A model generated the notes under the pieces. The model saw only the letters and a list, made by a program, of their open reading frames with translations. It was not told where the DNA came from and ran no database searches. Position numbers and translations under genes: made by a program. Below are positions 9,684 to 16,926 of a stretch of DNA of 64,000 bases, piece by piece. Source of the stretch: Streptomyces decoyicus (GTDB lineage Bacteria; Actinomycetota; Actinomycetes; Streptomycetales; Streptomycetaceae); the NCBI RefSeq assembly GCF_019880305.1, contig NZ_CP082301.1, forward strand, positions 5,332,001 through 5,396,000, given 5' to 3'. Each line of letters starts with the position of its first letter. Positions within the stretch are counted from its first letter, which is position 1.

Positions 9684-9740
9684 GACGCCACCGGGACCGT
9701 GCCGCACTTCGAGAAGATGCTCTGCGACAACGCCCTGCGG
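9684..9740 (+). pseudogene. Duplicated 57-bp fragment of the DUF255 gene
   Basis: 9684-9740 matches 8301-8357 inside the upstream gene at 54 of 57 positions; all three differences are changes to G. It still reads DATGTVPHFEKML in an open frame (9645-9917), but nothing else in that frame looks like a protein. Best read as a decayed partial duplication, not a gene. Confidence 0.75.
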
Positions 9741-9931
9741 GGCCCTTCGGGGGGCAGGCAGCGGCACAACGGCCGCCCCCGGGGAGGCCCCGCACATGGC
9801 CCCCCTTGGGGTCCCGTCCCCTCGGCCCCCGCCCCTGGGGCCCCTCCCCTTGGGCCCCAGGGCCTGGGCCCCCGGCCACAAGAGCCGTCCCCGAGTCCGC
9901 CCCGCCGTGAGTCCTAGGACCAGCGACCGGT

Positions 9932-9963
9932 TTGACGTTGACGTGCGCGTCAGGTTCTAGCCT
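9932..9963 (+). promoter_or_regulatory. MerR-type promoter with long spacer for the oxidoreductase gene
   Basis: TTGACG (9932-9937) and TAGCCT (9958-9963) are separated by 20 bp, longer than the usual 17. The spacer holds the imperfect inverted repeat TTGACGTGCGCGTCAG (9938-9953). This is the layout of promoters activated by MerR proteins, which untwist an over-long spacer; a MerR gene lies at the end of this gene set. The -10 ends 6 bases before ATG 9970, so the mRNA is probably leaderless. Confidence 0.65.
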
Positions 9964-9969
9964 CGGGGC

Positions 9970-10974
9970 ATGACACATCGCACACACCGCGAAGTCCGCC
10001 TGGCCGCCCGGCCCCAGGGGCCCGTCACCGATGATCTCTTCGAGATCGTGGAGGTGCCGGTCCCGGAACCCGGGCCCGGCCAGGTGCTGGTCCGCAACAC
10101 CGTGATGGGTGTCGCCGCCGTGATGCGCACGCTGATGGACGAGACCAGCGTGGTGCCGATGCCCTCCTACGAGATCGGTGAGCCGTTGCACGGGGCCGCC
10201 GTCGGCGAGGTGGTCGCGGCCCCCGAGGCCGGCTTCGAGCCCGGCGACCTGGTGGAACACCGCCTCGGCTGGCGCGAGTACGCCGTGGTGGACGCCGACC
10301 AGGTGCAGCGGCTCGACCCGGGCCTGCTGCCCGACCCGGCCGCCTACCTCTCCCAGGGGCCCACCGCCTGGATGGGGGTGGTGCGCGGCGCCGAAGTACG
10401 CCCCGGCGACACGGTCTTCGTCACCGGAGCGGCGGGCGGCGTGGGCTCCCTGGCGGGCCAGATCGCCCGGCTGCGCGGCGCCGCCCGGATCATCGGCAGC
10501 ACGGGCTCGCAGGAGAAGGCGGACCGGCTGATCAAGGAATTCGGCTACGACGCCGTGGTGATCCGCGGCGCGGGCCCCGTCGAGGAGCAGCTGCGCACGG
10601 CCGCCCCGGAAGGCATCGACGCGGTCTTCGACAACGTGGGCGGCGAACAGTTGCAGGCCGCCCTCGCGCTCGCCAACCGGGGCGCACGGTTCGCCATCGT
10701 GGGCGCGCTCGCCGCCCAGCTCTCCGGGGACGGCAAGGCCACGGTCGAGATCGACACCCTCTCGCTGCTCTCCCGCAGCATCACCCTGCGCGGTGTCGCC
10801 CTGTACGAGCACCTGGACCTGATCCCGGAGTGGAACCAGCGGTTCGGCGAGGGGCTGCGCGAGGGCACCCTCACCTTCCCGCACGCCCGGCTCCAGGGGA
10901 TCGAACAGGCGCCACGGGCCCTGCGCGAGCTCACCGAGGGGCGTCATCTGGGCGCCGTGGTCGTGGAGTTGTGA
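9970..10974 (+). CDS. MDR-family NADP-dependent oxidoreductase
   Basis: 334 residues, a medium-chain dehydrogenase/reductase without zinc ligands. The N-terminal GroES-like domain (1-130) is followed by a Rossmann domain with VFVTGAAGGVGSLAGQIARL (about 145-165), the nucleotide-binding loop, and FDNVGG further on. It resembles the YfmJ/YncB, leukotriene-B4 dehydrogenase-like group that reduces enones and alkenals with NADPH. No upstream ribosome site is seen, consistent with a leaderless message from the MerR-type promoter. The amidase and MerR genes follow on the same strand. Confidence 0.85.
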   Translation: MTHRTHREVRLAARPQGPVTDDLFEIVEVPVPEPGPGQVLVRNTVMGVAAVMRTLMDETSVVPMPSYEIGEPLHGAAVGEVVAAPEAGFEPGDLVEHRLGWREYAVVDADQVQRLDPGLLPDPAAYLSQGPTAWMGVVRGAEVRPGDTVFVTGAAGGVGSLAGQIARLRGAARIIGSTGSQEKADRLIKEFGYDAVVIRGAGPVEEQLRTAAPEGIDAVFDNVGGEQLQAALALANRGARFAIVGALAAQLSGDGKATVEIDTLSLLSRSITLRGVALYEHLDLIPEWNQRFGEGLREGTLTFPHARLQGIEQAPRALRELTEGRHLGAVVVEL

Positions 10975-11036
10975 GGTCACGGCACCGGCCCGTCGTGCAC
11001 CGCGGCGATGCACCGGCCGCTGTCGGACCCCGGTTG

Positions 11037-11042
11037 TAGCCT
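11037..11042 (+). promoter_or_regulatory. -10 element of a probable leaderless promoter for the amidase gene
   Basis: TAGCCT lies exactly 6 bases before GTG 11049, the same sequence and distance as before the oxidoreductase gene at 9970. A good -35 is not seen and no ribosome site lies between. Confidence 0.45.
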
Positions 11043-11048
11043 GCACGA

Positions 11049-12410
11049 GTGACGACCTTGCTCGGGCAGCGATCCCTTGTCCAGGAGGCCGCGGCGCTCC
11101 GGGCCGGCACGGACGACCCCTTCGACGCGGCGAACCGCACGTGCGACCGCATCGACGCCGTCGATCCGCAGGTGCGGGCCTTTGTGCCGGAGGCGGGGCG
11201 GCGTACGCGGTTCCTGGAGGCGGCGCGCAGGAGCGCGGCCGACGGTCCGCCGGACCCCGCCGACCCGCCGGTCCTCCACGGCATACCCGTCGGCATCAAG
11301 GACATCGTGCACGCCGACGGGCTGCCCACCCGCGCGGGCTCGGCGCTGCCGCCCGAGGTGCTCGGCGGCCCGCAGGCCTGCGTCGTCGGCCGGCTGTGCG
11401 CAGCCGGTGCGCTGATCGCGGGCAAGACCGTGACCGCGGAGTTCGCGGTGACCGCCCCGGGCCCCACCCGCAATCCGCACAACCCGGCGCACACGCCCGG
11501 CGGTTCGAGCAGCGGGTCGGCGGCCGCGGTCGCCGCCGGGATGGTGCCACTGGCCATCGGGACGCAGACCGTCGGCTCGATGATCCGGCCCGCCGCGTAC
11601 TGCGGAGTGGTCGGCTTCAAGCCGAGCTACGGGCGGATACCCGTCGATGGGGTGATCCCCAACGCCGCGAGCTTCGACACCCTCGGGTGCTACGCGACGG
11701 ATGTGGCCGGTGTCGCCCTGGCGGCGTCGGTGCTGGTCGACGGGTGGCGGGCACAGAAAACGGCGGGGCGGACGCCGCGCCCGGTGCTGGGCGTGCCGGC
11801 GGGCCCCTATCTGGAGCGTGCCGACGCCGAGACGCTGGACGCCTTCGAGGAGCAGCGGGAGCTGCTGCGGGCCGCCGGGTACGTCGTCCATGAGGTGCCG
11901 GTGATGGACGACTTCGAGCAGATCGTCGAGCAGCTGTTCACGATGAACCGCTACGAGGTCGCCAGGGCCCACGCCGACTGGTTCGCGCGGTTCGGCGACC
12001 GCTACCGGCAGGAGACCACCTCGGCCATCCGGCAGGGGCAGACGATCGGGGACGCCGCCTACGCAGCGGCCCGGGAGCGGCGCAAGGCCTTCCGTGCCCG
12101 GCTCGCGGCGGACCGCGCCGCGGCCGGCATCGATCTGTGGATCGCCCCGTCGGCCACGGGCCCCGCGCCCGCCGGCCTCACCACCACAGGCTCCTCGATC
12201 ATGTGCCTGCCCTGGAGCAACGCCGGGCTGCCCGCCGTCAGCGTGCCCGCGGGGCATGCCGCCAACGGGCTGCCGCTCGGGCTCCAACTCGTCGGCCGTT
12301 TCGGCGCGGACGAGGACCTGCTGTACGGGGCGGCAGGGATCGAGCGCGTAGTGAACGGCGCGGGGTCCCGGCGCGCGGACGGCCGGACGAGCCCGGGGCG
12401 GCGGGACTGA
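11049..12410 (+). CDS. Amidase signature family hydrolase
   Basis: 453 residues. The Ser-cisSer-Lys triad of the amidase signature family is present: K84 in GIKDIVHADG, the cis-Ser in GGSSSGSAAA (about S153), and the nucleophile S177 in GTQTVGSMIRPA. Members hydrolyse amides such as allophanate, indoleacetamide or aryl amides; the text is not specific enough to name the substrate, and it lacks the partners expected of GatA. The gene lies between an oxidoreductase and a MerR regulator on the same strand, suggesting joint use on a small aromatic or xenobiotic compound (inference). Confidence 0.85.
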   Translation: MTTLLGQRSLVQEAAALRAGTDDPFDAANRTCDRIDAVDPQVRAFVPEAGRRTRFLEAARRSAADGPPDPADPPVLHGIPVGIKDIVHADGLPTRAGSALPPEVLGGPQACVVGRLCAAGALIAGKTVTAEFAVTAPGPTRNPHNPAHTPGGSSSGSAAAVAAGMVPLAIGTQTVGSMIRPAAYCGVVGFKPSYGRIPVDGVIPNAASFDTLGCYATDVAGVALAASVLVDGWRAQKTAGRTPRPVLGVPAGPYLERADAETLDAFEEQRELLRAAGYVVHEVPVMDDFEQIVEQLFTMNRYEVARAHADWFARFGDRYRQETTSAIRQGQTIGDAAYAAARERRKAFRARLAADRAAAGIDLWIAPSATGPAPAGLTTTGSSIMCLPWSNAGLPAVSVPAGHAANGLPLGLQLVGRFGADEDLLYGAAGIERVVNGAGSRRADGRTSPGRRD

Positions 12411-12453
12411 ACACGCCGGAGAAGGAGCTGAACACGCCGGAGGAGGAGGGGAG

Positions 12454-12957
12454 ATGCGCATCGGGGACGCCGCGGCGGCCGCCGGTATGACGCCGCGGGC
12501 GCTGCGCTACTACGAGCAGCAGGGGCTGGTGACGGCCCGGCGGACACCGTCCGGCCACCGGGTGTACGACGCGGAGGACATCCGCCGGCTGAGGGCGGTG
12601 CGCGAGCTGCGGGACGCCGGGCTGACGGTCGGTGATGTGCGGGCGGTCGCGCCGCTGCTGCGCACGATGCCGGCCGGCGGGGTGCCGGATCTCCTCCCGC
12701 AGGACCCGGAATCGGGCCGCTGTTCGGCCGCCGAGGCGGTGGCCCGGCGCCGGCTCGCCGACCTGGACGCCCGTATCGAGCGGCTGTCGCATCTACGGGC
12801 GCGACTCGCGGCCCGTCTGGGCGAACCGGGAGCCGGCGCCCCGGACGTGGCGGAGCGGGGCGGGCCGGCCACCGAGGCCCGCGCCGGGGCGGACAGCGGC
12901 CCGGTCTTCCGGTTGGTCGCCGCGCCGCCCCCGGGCACCTCCGCCCTCAGAACGTGA
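12454..12957 (+). CDS. MerR family transcriptional regulator
   Basis: 167 residues. The N-terminal winged helix (MRIGDAAAAAGMTPRALRYY, then GHRVYDAEDIRRL) is typical, followed by a coiled dimerisation helix (about 100-128) and a Pro/Ala-rich tail. Two Cys-free effector-side features mean it is not a metal-type MerR. GGAGGAGGGG precedes the ATG. The leader holds a direct repeat, GAACACGCCGGAG, at about 12410 and 12430. Probable activator of the 20-bp-spacer promoter at 9932-9963, three genes upstream. Confidence 0.85.
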   Translation: MRIGDAAAAAGMTPRALRYYEQQGLVTARRTPSGHRVYDAEDIRRLRAVRELRDAGLTVGDVRAVAPLLRTMPAGGVPDLLPQDPESGRCSAAEAVARRRLADLDARIERLSHLRARLAARLGEPGAGAPDVAERGGPATEARAGADSGPVFRLVAAPPPGTSALRT

Positions 12958-13013
12958 GGCCACGCTTCCGGAGGCTGAGGCGCCGCAGAACGTGAGGCCG
13001 GGCCCCGCAGAGC

Positions 13014-13646
13014 TCAGAGTGTGAGACCCCGCGCCAGTACGTCCATGGCCCGGTGGACCGGCGCCTCCGGATCGGTGGTCCGGTCGCCCTCGCCCCAGTG
13101 CAGCATCGCCTCCTGGAGCGCGGCCAGGATCACGGCGCTGATCACCCGCAGTTCCAGGTCGTCGGCCGGACGGCCGGACCGCTCCGCCAGTACGGCGGTG
13201 AGCATCGCGGCGTCCTGTGCGGTGCGCTCCGCCGTACGGCCGCGGATGGCGGGCACCTCACGGATCAGCCGGACCCGCTGGAGGAGTTCGCCACGCTCCT
13301 GCGCGGCCATCGTGCGCAGCGCCTCGATGCTGACCCGCCGCACCGACTCGACCACCGGCTCGCCCGCGGGACGCGCCCGGATCCCGGTCTCCAGTACGGC
13401 GTCGTACTCGTCCGTGAGCACGATGTCTTCCTTGGTGGGGAAGTAGCGGAAGACCGTGCTCGGCGAGACATCCGCCGCCGCGGCGATCTGGTCGACGGGG
13501 GTCGCGTCGTACCCCTGCTCCTCGAAGAGCCGGTAGGCGGCCCGCCGGATCGCCTGCCGGGTCTGGATCTTCTTCCGCTCCCGCAGCCCGATCTTCGGCG
13601 CCCCGGGCGGTGTGGTGGCAGAGGTACGTGCGGCCATGCGCAGCAT
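13014..13646 (-). CDS. TetR family transcriptional regulator
   Basis: 210 residues. The N-terminal HTH is clear (RRAAYRLFEEQGYDATPVDQ, then AAADVSPSTVFRYFPTKEDI), followed by an all-helical ligand domain ending LARGLTL. ATG 13646 gives MLRMAART; ATG 13637 is equally possible and neither has a strong ribosome site. It is convergent with the MerR gene, and the P450 gene lies upstream on the same strand but 200 bp away. Its target is unknown. Confidence 0.85.
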   Translation of the reverse strand: MLRMAARTSATTPPGAPKIGLRERKKIQTRQAIRRAAYRLFEEQGYDATPVDQIAAAADVSPSTVFRYFPTKEDIVLTDEYDAVLETGIRARPAGEPVVESVRRVSIEALRTMAAQERGELLQRVRLIREVPAIRGRTAERTAQDAAMLTAVLAERSGRPADDLELRVISAVILAALQEAMLHWGEGDRTTDPEAPVHRAMDVLARGLTL

Positions 13647-13731
13647 TGTCGGGCATCAGGTGCACCCGGGGCCACGGGTGCGTTCTGAGCAGGCAGTTGA
13701 TGCGGTCGGCCGGTTCGCGTGGGTGCCGTTG

Positions 13732-13830
13732 CCCGGATGCCCGGATGCCCGGTTGCCCGGGAGCCGGAAGCACGCGGGGGAGATATCCGGCTCTCCGGCT
13801 CTCCGGTGCTCCGGCTCTCCGGTTCGTCCC
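13732..13830. repeat. Short simple repeats between the P450 and TetR genes
   Basis: GCCCGGAT-like 8-mers (13732-13758) and CTCCGG hexamers (about 13790-13826) fill most of the spacer between the P450 stop and the TetR start. They look like slippage products; no hairpin stands out. Confidence 0.6.
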
Positions 13831-13845
13831 CCTGACGGACCGCCG

Positions 13846-15012
13846 TCAGCCGTGCAGGGCGACGGGGAGGGCGGTCAGCCGGCTCCCTTGCAGTCCACCG
13901 ATGGTGGCCTGCCGGAGTTCCCCGAAGGGGACGGCGAGACGGGCCTCGGGGAAGCCGGTCCGCAGCACCGTGACCACGGCGCGCAGTTCGAGCCGGGCGA
14001 GTGGGGCGCCGATACAGAAGTGCGGGCCGGCGCCGAAGGTCAGGCCGGGTCCGGGGGAGCGGGCGGGGTCGGTGTTGATGCCCAGGATGTCGACGAGCAC
14101 GGGGGCGCGGGCGGGGAGCCGTATCCCGGCGAGTGACAGCTCGGTGGTGGTGAAGCGCCAGAGGGTGAACGGGGCCGGCGGGTGCTGCCTCAGCGTCTCG
14201 TCGACCAGTGCGTCCCTTCCCCCTTCGTCCGAAGGGGCGGGGCGGGGACCGTCCGCGAGGGCGCGGGCGATCAGGGTGCCGAGGGCGGCGTCGGTGGTGA
14301 GTTGTCCGGCGAAGATCAACGCGAACAGGTGGTACCGGAGTTGGTCGCGGGTGGTGTGCGCGGGGGCCCGGTCGCGCAGCTCGGCGGCGAGTCCCCGGCC
14401 GTCGTCGCCGAGCCCGGAGGCGGCGAGCGCGGTGAGTGCGTCGATCGCCCTTTTCTGCTCGCCGGGTTGGTTGCCGAGCATCCGCCGGCAGGCATCGGCG
14501 GCCCGGTCGACCTCGCCGAGCGGGATGCCGAGCAGGTCGAGCAGGACGGTGAGCGGATAACGGGTGGTGAAAGCGGCCATCAGATCGACCACCGTGCGCT
14601 CGGCGGCGAGTTCGGTGAGCAGCTCCCGGGCGATCGCATGGACCCGGTCGGACTGCGCGCGGATCCGCTTGGCGTTGAGGAGCGGAGCATGGGCGCGTCG
14701 CAGTGCGGCGTGCTCGGGGCCGTCGAGGGTCGTGAGGGAGGGCTGCTCGGCGGCGGTCGGTTCCAGTCCGGCGGTGCGCCGGTCCCAGCCGGGAGGCGCG
14801 CACGCCGGGTCCTTGACGATCCGGGGGTCCGCGAGCACCTCGCGTGCCAGGGCGTCGTCGGTCACGATCCATGCCGGTCCGCCGGCCGGGGCGTCGACTT
14901 GGACGAGGGGACCGGCGGCACGCAGGGCGGCGTGCACCGGATCGGGCACGGTGAGGCCGCGGACGGTCGCGGCGAACGGGTCGATGCCGTCGAGGCGGGG
15001 AGCGTTCAGCAT
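13846..15012 (-). CDS. Cytochrome P450 with an atypical I-helix
   Basis: 388 residues, slightly short for a bacterial P450 but with all core parts. C-helix text is LDGPEHAALRRAHAP; the K-helix ExxR is E272-R275; the heme loop FGAGPHFCIGAPLAR carries Cys333 as the iron ligand. The I-helix reads AGQLTT (235-240), so the usual acidic residue before Thr is Leu238, which may alter proton delivery. ATG 15012 has GGAG 5 bases upstream and overlaps the stop of a leader ORF (TGATG). Divergent from a MarR gene. No ferredoxin or biosynthetic partner is adjacent. Confidence 0.9.
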   Translation of the reverse strand: MLNAPRLDGIDPFAATVRGLTVPDPVHAALRAAGPLVQVDAPAGGPAWIVTDDALAREVLADPRIVKDPACAPPGWDRRTAGLEPTAAEQPSLTTLDGPEHAALRRAHAPLLNAKRIRAQSDRVHAIARELLTELAAERTVVDLMAAFTTRYPLTVLLDLLGIPLGEVDRAADACRRMLGNQPGEQKRAIDALTALAASGLGDDGRGLAAELRDRAPAHTTRDQLRYHLFALIFAGQLTTDAALGTLIARALADGPRPAPSDEGGRDALVDETLRQHPPAPFTLWRFTTTELSLAGIRLPARAPVLVDILGINTDPARSPGPGLTFGAGPHFCIGAPLARLELRAVVTVLRTGFPEARLAVPFGELRQATIGGLQGSRLTALPVALHG

Positions 15013-15272
15013 CAGGGCTCCATGGGTTGGTGGGGGCCGGGACGAGACGAGCGAGCGCGGTGACCACCGCGAAAAGGCAGCGCCTCAGGCGCGGCGGCGA
15101 GCGACCGGGCCATCGGCGGGTCGAAGCAGCAGAAACAGGTCAGGTCCCCGCTGCGCCGCCACGCCGAAGTGACTCCATGAGAGACAGCCCATGAGAAGGA
15201 ACCTCCACGAGAAGGAACCTCCACGAGAAGGAACCTCCATGAGAAAGAATCTCCATGGTGAAGTAATTCCAT
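15012..15272 (-). CDS. Possible 86-codon leader ORF before the P450 gene
   Basis: An open frame from ATG 15272, close to the predicted transcription start, to a TGA that overlaps the P450 ATG (TGATG). Its first third is the 16-bp repeat array, read as recurring SFSW and EVPSRGG text; codon three is a TTA. Codon usage is poor for this genome and I recognise no family. It may be a coupling leader or chance. Confidence 0.25.
   Translation of the reverse strand: MELLHHGDSFSWRFLLVEVPSRGGSFSWAVSHGVTSAWRRSGDLTCFCCFDPPMARSLAAAPEALPFRGGHRARSSRPGPHQPMEP
15191..15270. repeat. Five 16-bp tandem units in the P450 leader
   Basis: On the + strand the unit is ATGAGAAGGAACCTCC; units 2 and 3 are identical to each other, unit 1 differs by one base and units 4-5 diverge. 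On the transcribed (minus) strand each unit carries GGAGGTTCC, a ribosome-site-like core spaced every 16 bases, just downstream of the P450 promoter. Confidence 0.85.
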
Positions 15273-15276
15273 GAGG

Positions 15277-15306
15277 AAGCTATGCTCACCGATGACCGAT
15301 TGTCAA
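15277..15306 (-). promoter_or_regulatory. Sigma-70-type promoter for the P450 gene
   Basis: Read on the minus strand: TTGACA (15306-15301), 18-bp spacer, TAGCTT (15282-15277). It points to the P450 gene through the repeat-bearing leader of about 260 bases. Confidence 0.6.
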
Positions 15307-15310
15307 CGCA

Positions 15311-15340
15311 TGCGTCACCGACGGGACCGTCGGTGACGCA
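15311..15340. promoter_or_regulatory. 30-bp perfect inverted repeat between P450 and MarR genes
   Basis: Arms TGCGTCACCGACGG and its exact complement flank a 2-base centre. It lies 4 bp upstream of the P450 -35 box and 19 bp before the MarR start, well placed as a MarR operator controlling both directions; a hairpin in the MarR leader is the alternative. Confidence 0.65.
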
Positions 15341-15358
15341 GGGAAGAGGGAGGCCCCC

Positions 15359-15847
15359 GTGGAGGAGCCGGTGCCCGGTGGTGTCGCTGCGCAGCGCGAG
15401 CGGCTGGCGGAAGGGCTCAGGGCCTATGGAGCGAGCTTCACCGAACTGGGCCGCCGCTTCGCCGCTCAGCTGGGCGTGCACTCCACCGACGCCTTCGCCC
15501 TGCTGGAGATCGCCACCGCCGAAGAACGGGGTGCCCCGCTGTCCCCGGCCCTGCTCAGCAGGCGTATCTCGCTGTCCTCGGGGGCCATGACCGCGCTGCT
15601 CAACCGCCTCGAACGCGCCGGATACGTCACCCGCACCCGCGAACACGCGGATCGCCGGATCGTCACCCTGCGCAGCAGTCCGCAGGTCACCGAGCTCGCC
15701 GACGCGTTCTTCGGCCCCGTCAACGCGCGCCAGGACGCCGTCCTGTCCCGGTACCCGTCCGAGCTGCTGGAACAGTTCGAGGCCGTCCTGCATCAACTGC
15801 ACTCCGCCATGGACGTCCGGCCCACGTCACCGGACGGGGAGGCGTGA
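15359..15847 (+). CDS. MarR family transcriptional regulator
   Basis: 162 residues. The winged helix is clear: SPALLSRRISLSSGAMTALLNRLERAGYVTRT followed by the wing HADRRIVTLRSS. GTG 15359 has GGGAGG 6 bases upstream. MarR proteins usually repress themselves and a divergent gene until a small phenolic or lipophilic ligand binds, so the P450 gene is the likely target, through the perfect palindrome at 15311-15340. A hairpin follows at 15901-15929. Confidence 0.9.
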   Translation: MEEPVPGGVAAQRERLAEGLRAYGASFTELGRRFAAQLGVHSTDAFALLEIATAEERGAPLSPALLSRRISLSSGAMTALLNRLERAGYVTRTREHADRRIVTLRSSPQVTELADAFFGPVNARQDAVLSRYPSELLEQFEAVLHQLHSAMDVRPTSPDGEA

Positions 15848-15900
15848 CGGGCGATTGCCTGCCGCCGGTCCTGGGTGCCTTCCTGCCTCCGGACATGCGC

Positions 15901-15929
15901 GTGGCCGCGACCCCAGGGGTCGCGGCCAC
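15901..15929. terminator. Bidirectional hairpin between the MarR and haemolysin III genes
   Basis: A perfect 14-bp inverted repeat with a single-base centre, sitting between convergent stops at 15847 and 15973. Confidence 0.75.
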
Positions 15930-15972
15930 GATGGTGCGGGGCGTTGCTGCGGCTCAGGGCCGGGGTGCCGCC

Positions 15973-16689
15973 TCAGGCGTGTGAATAGGCCACCAGGGAG
16001 ATCCCCACGTAGTGCACGACGAAGGCCGCCAGCGTGAACGAGTGGAAGACCTCGTGGAAGCCGAACCACTGCGGTGAGGGGTTGGGGCGCTTCATCCCGT
16101 AGATCACTCCGCCCGCGCTGTAGAGCAGCCCGCCGACGATGACGAGCACCAGGACGGCGACGCCGCCGGTGCGCAGGAAGTCGGGCAGGAAGAAGACCGC
16201 GGCCCAGCCCATGGCGATGTAGCAGGGGGTGTAGAGCCAGCGGGGGGCGCCGACCCAGAAGACCCGGAAGGCGATGCCGGCGAGGGCGGCCCCCCAGACC
16301 GCCCAGAGCAGCGCCTGGCCGCGGGACCCGGGCATGAGCAGCATCGTCAGCGGCGTATAGGTGCCCGCGATTATCAGGAAGATGTTCGCGTGGTCGAGCC
16401 GGCGCAGGACCCCGTCGGCCCGCGGGCCCCAATTGCCCCGGTGGTAAAGGGCACTGACCCCGAAGAGCAGGCAGGCGGTCAGGGTGTAGATGGCGCAGGC
16501 CAGACGGCCTCGGGGGCTGTCGGCGAGGGCGGTGAGTATGACGCCGGAGAGGAGGACGGCGGGGAACATTCCGGCATGGAGCCAGCCGCGCAGTTTGGGC
16601 TTGAGTGGCGCGGCCGCGGCGGCGACCGCCGCCATCGCGGGCGGCGCGGAGGAGGGCTTGCTCTCGGCGGCGTCGGGCGCGGAAGTCAT
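15973..16689 (-). CDS. Haemolysin III family (PAQR-type) membrane protein
   Basis: 238 residues with seven predicted transmembrane segments after an Ala-rich cytoplasmic N-terminus. The conserved metal-site residues of the HlyIII/PAQR superfamily are present: ALYHRG near the end of TM2, and HEVFHSFTLAAFVVHY in TM7. Members are putative membrane hydrolases linked to lipid homeostasis. The promoter region carries an inverted-repeat motif at 16701-16718. Confidence 0.9.
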   Translation of the reverse strand: MTSAPDAAESKPSSAPPAMAAVAAAAAPLKPKLRGWLHAGMFPAVLLSGVILTALADSPRGRLACAIYTLTACLLFGVSALYHRGNWGPRADGVLRRLDHANIFLIIAGTYTPLTMLLMPGSRGQALLWAVWGAALAGIAFRVFWVGAPRWLYTPCYIAMGWAAVFFLPDFLRTGGVAVLVLVIVGGLLYSAGGVIYGMKRPNPSPQWFGFHEVFHSFTLAAFVVHYVGISLVAYSHA

Positions 16690-16700
16690 GGCGCAATGCT

Positions 16701-16718
16701 ACCTACGCAACCGTAAGT
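16701..16718 (-). promoter_or_regulatory. Interrupted palindrome in the haemolysin III promoter
   Basis: TACG(CAAC)CGTA at 16704-16715 is flanked by further complementary bases (AC/GT at the ends), 12-30 bp upstream of ATG 16689. It resembles a TetR-type operator. No cognate regulator is assigned. Confidence 0.4.
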
Positions 16719-16926
16719 TACCGATTCGTGCCGAAGTGGTGACGGTCACGAAAGCGCCCTCTGGACAGAACTCTATCCGGGCCGGATGATCATATGAGTG
16801 CGGTCGGCACCGGATGAGCGGTCACGAAGCATCCGGGTCGCGGCCCCCAAGGGGCGACAAACAAAAGAAGCGGATTGTCCGGCAAGCCGGGTATACATCC
16901 GTCCACACCCTCATCTAGGAGCGATC

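Noticed and set aside
7506..9881. 791-codon minus-strand frame across the DUF255 gene
   Set aside because: Shadow of a strongly supported + strand gene; low-complexity composition and no family text.
9645..9917. Separate small gene containing TVPHFEKML
   Set aside because: The recognisable part is only the 57-bp copy of the upstream gene; the rest is G/C-run translation without a ribosome site.
15191..15270. CRISPR-like array
   Set aside because: The 16-bp units are directly adjacent with no unique spacers, and no cas gene is present.
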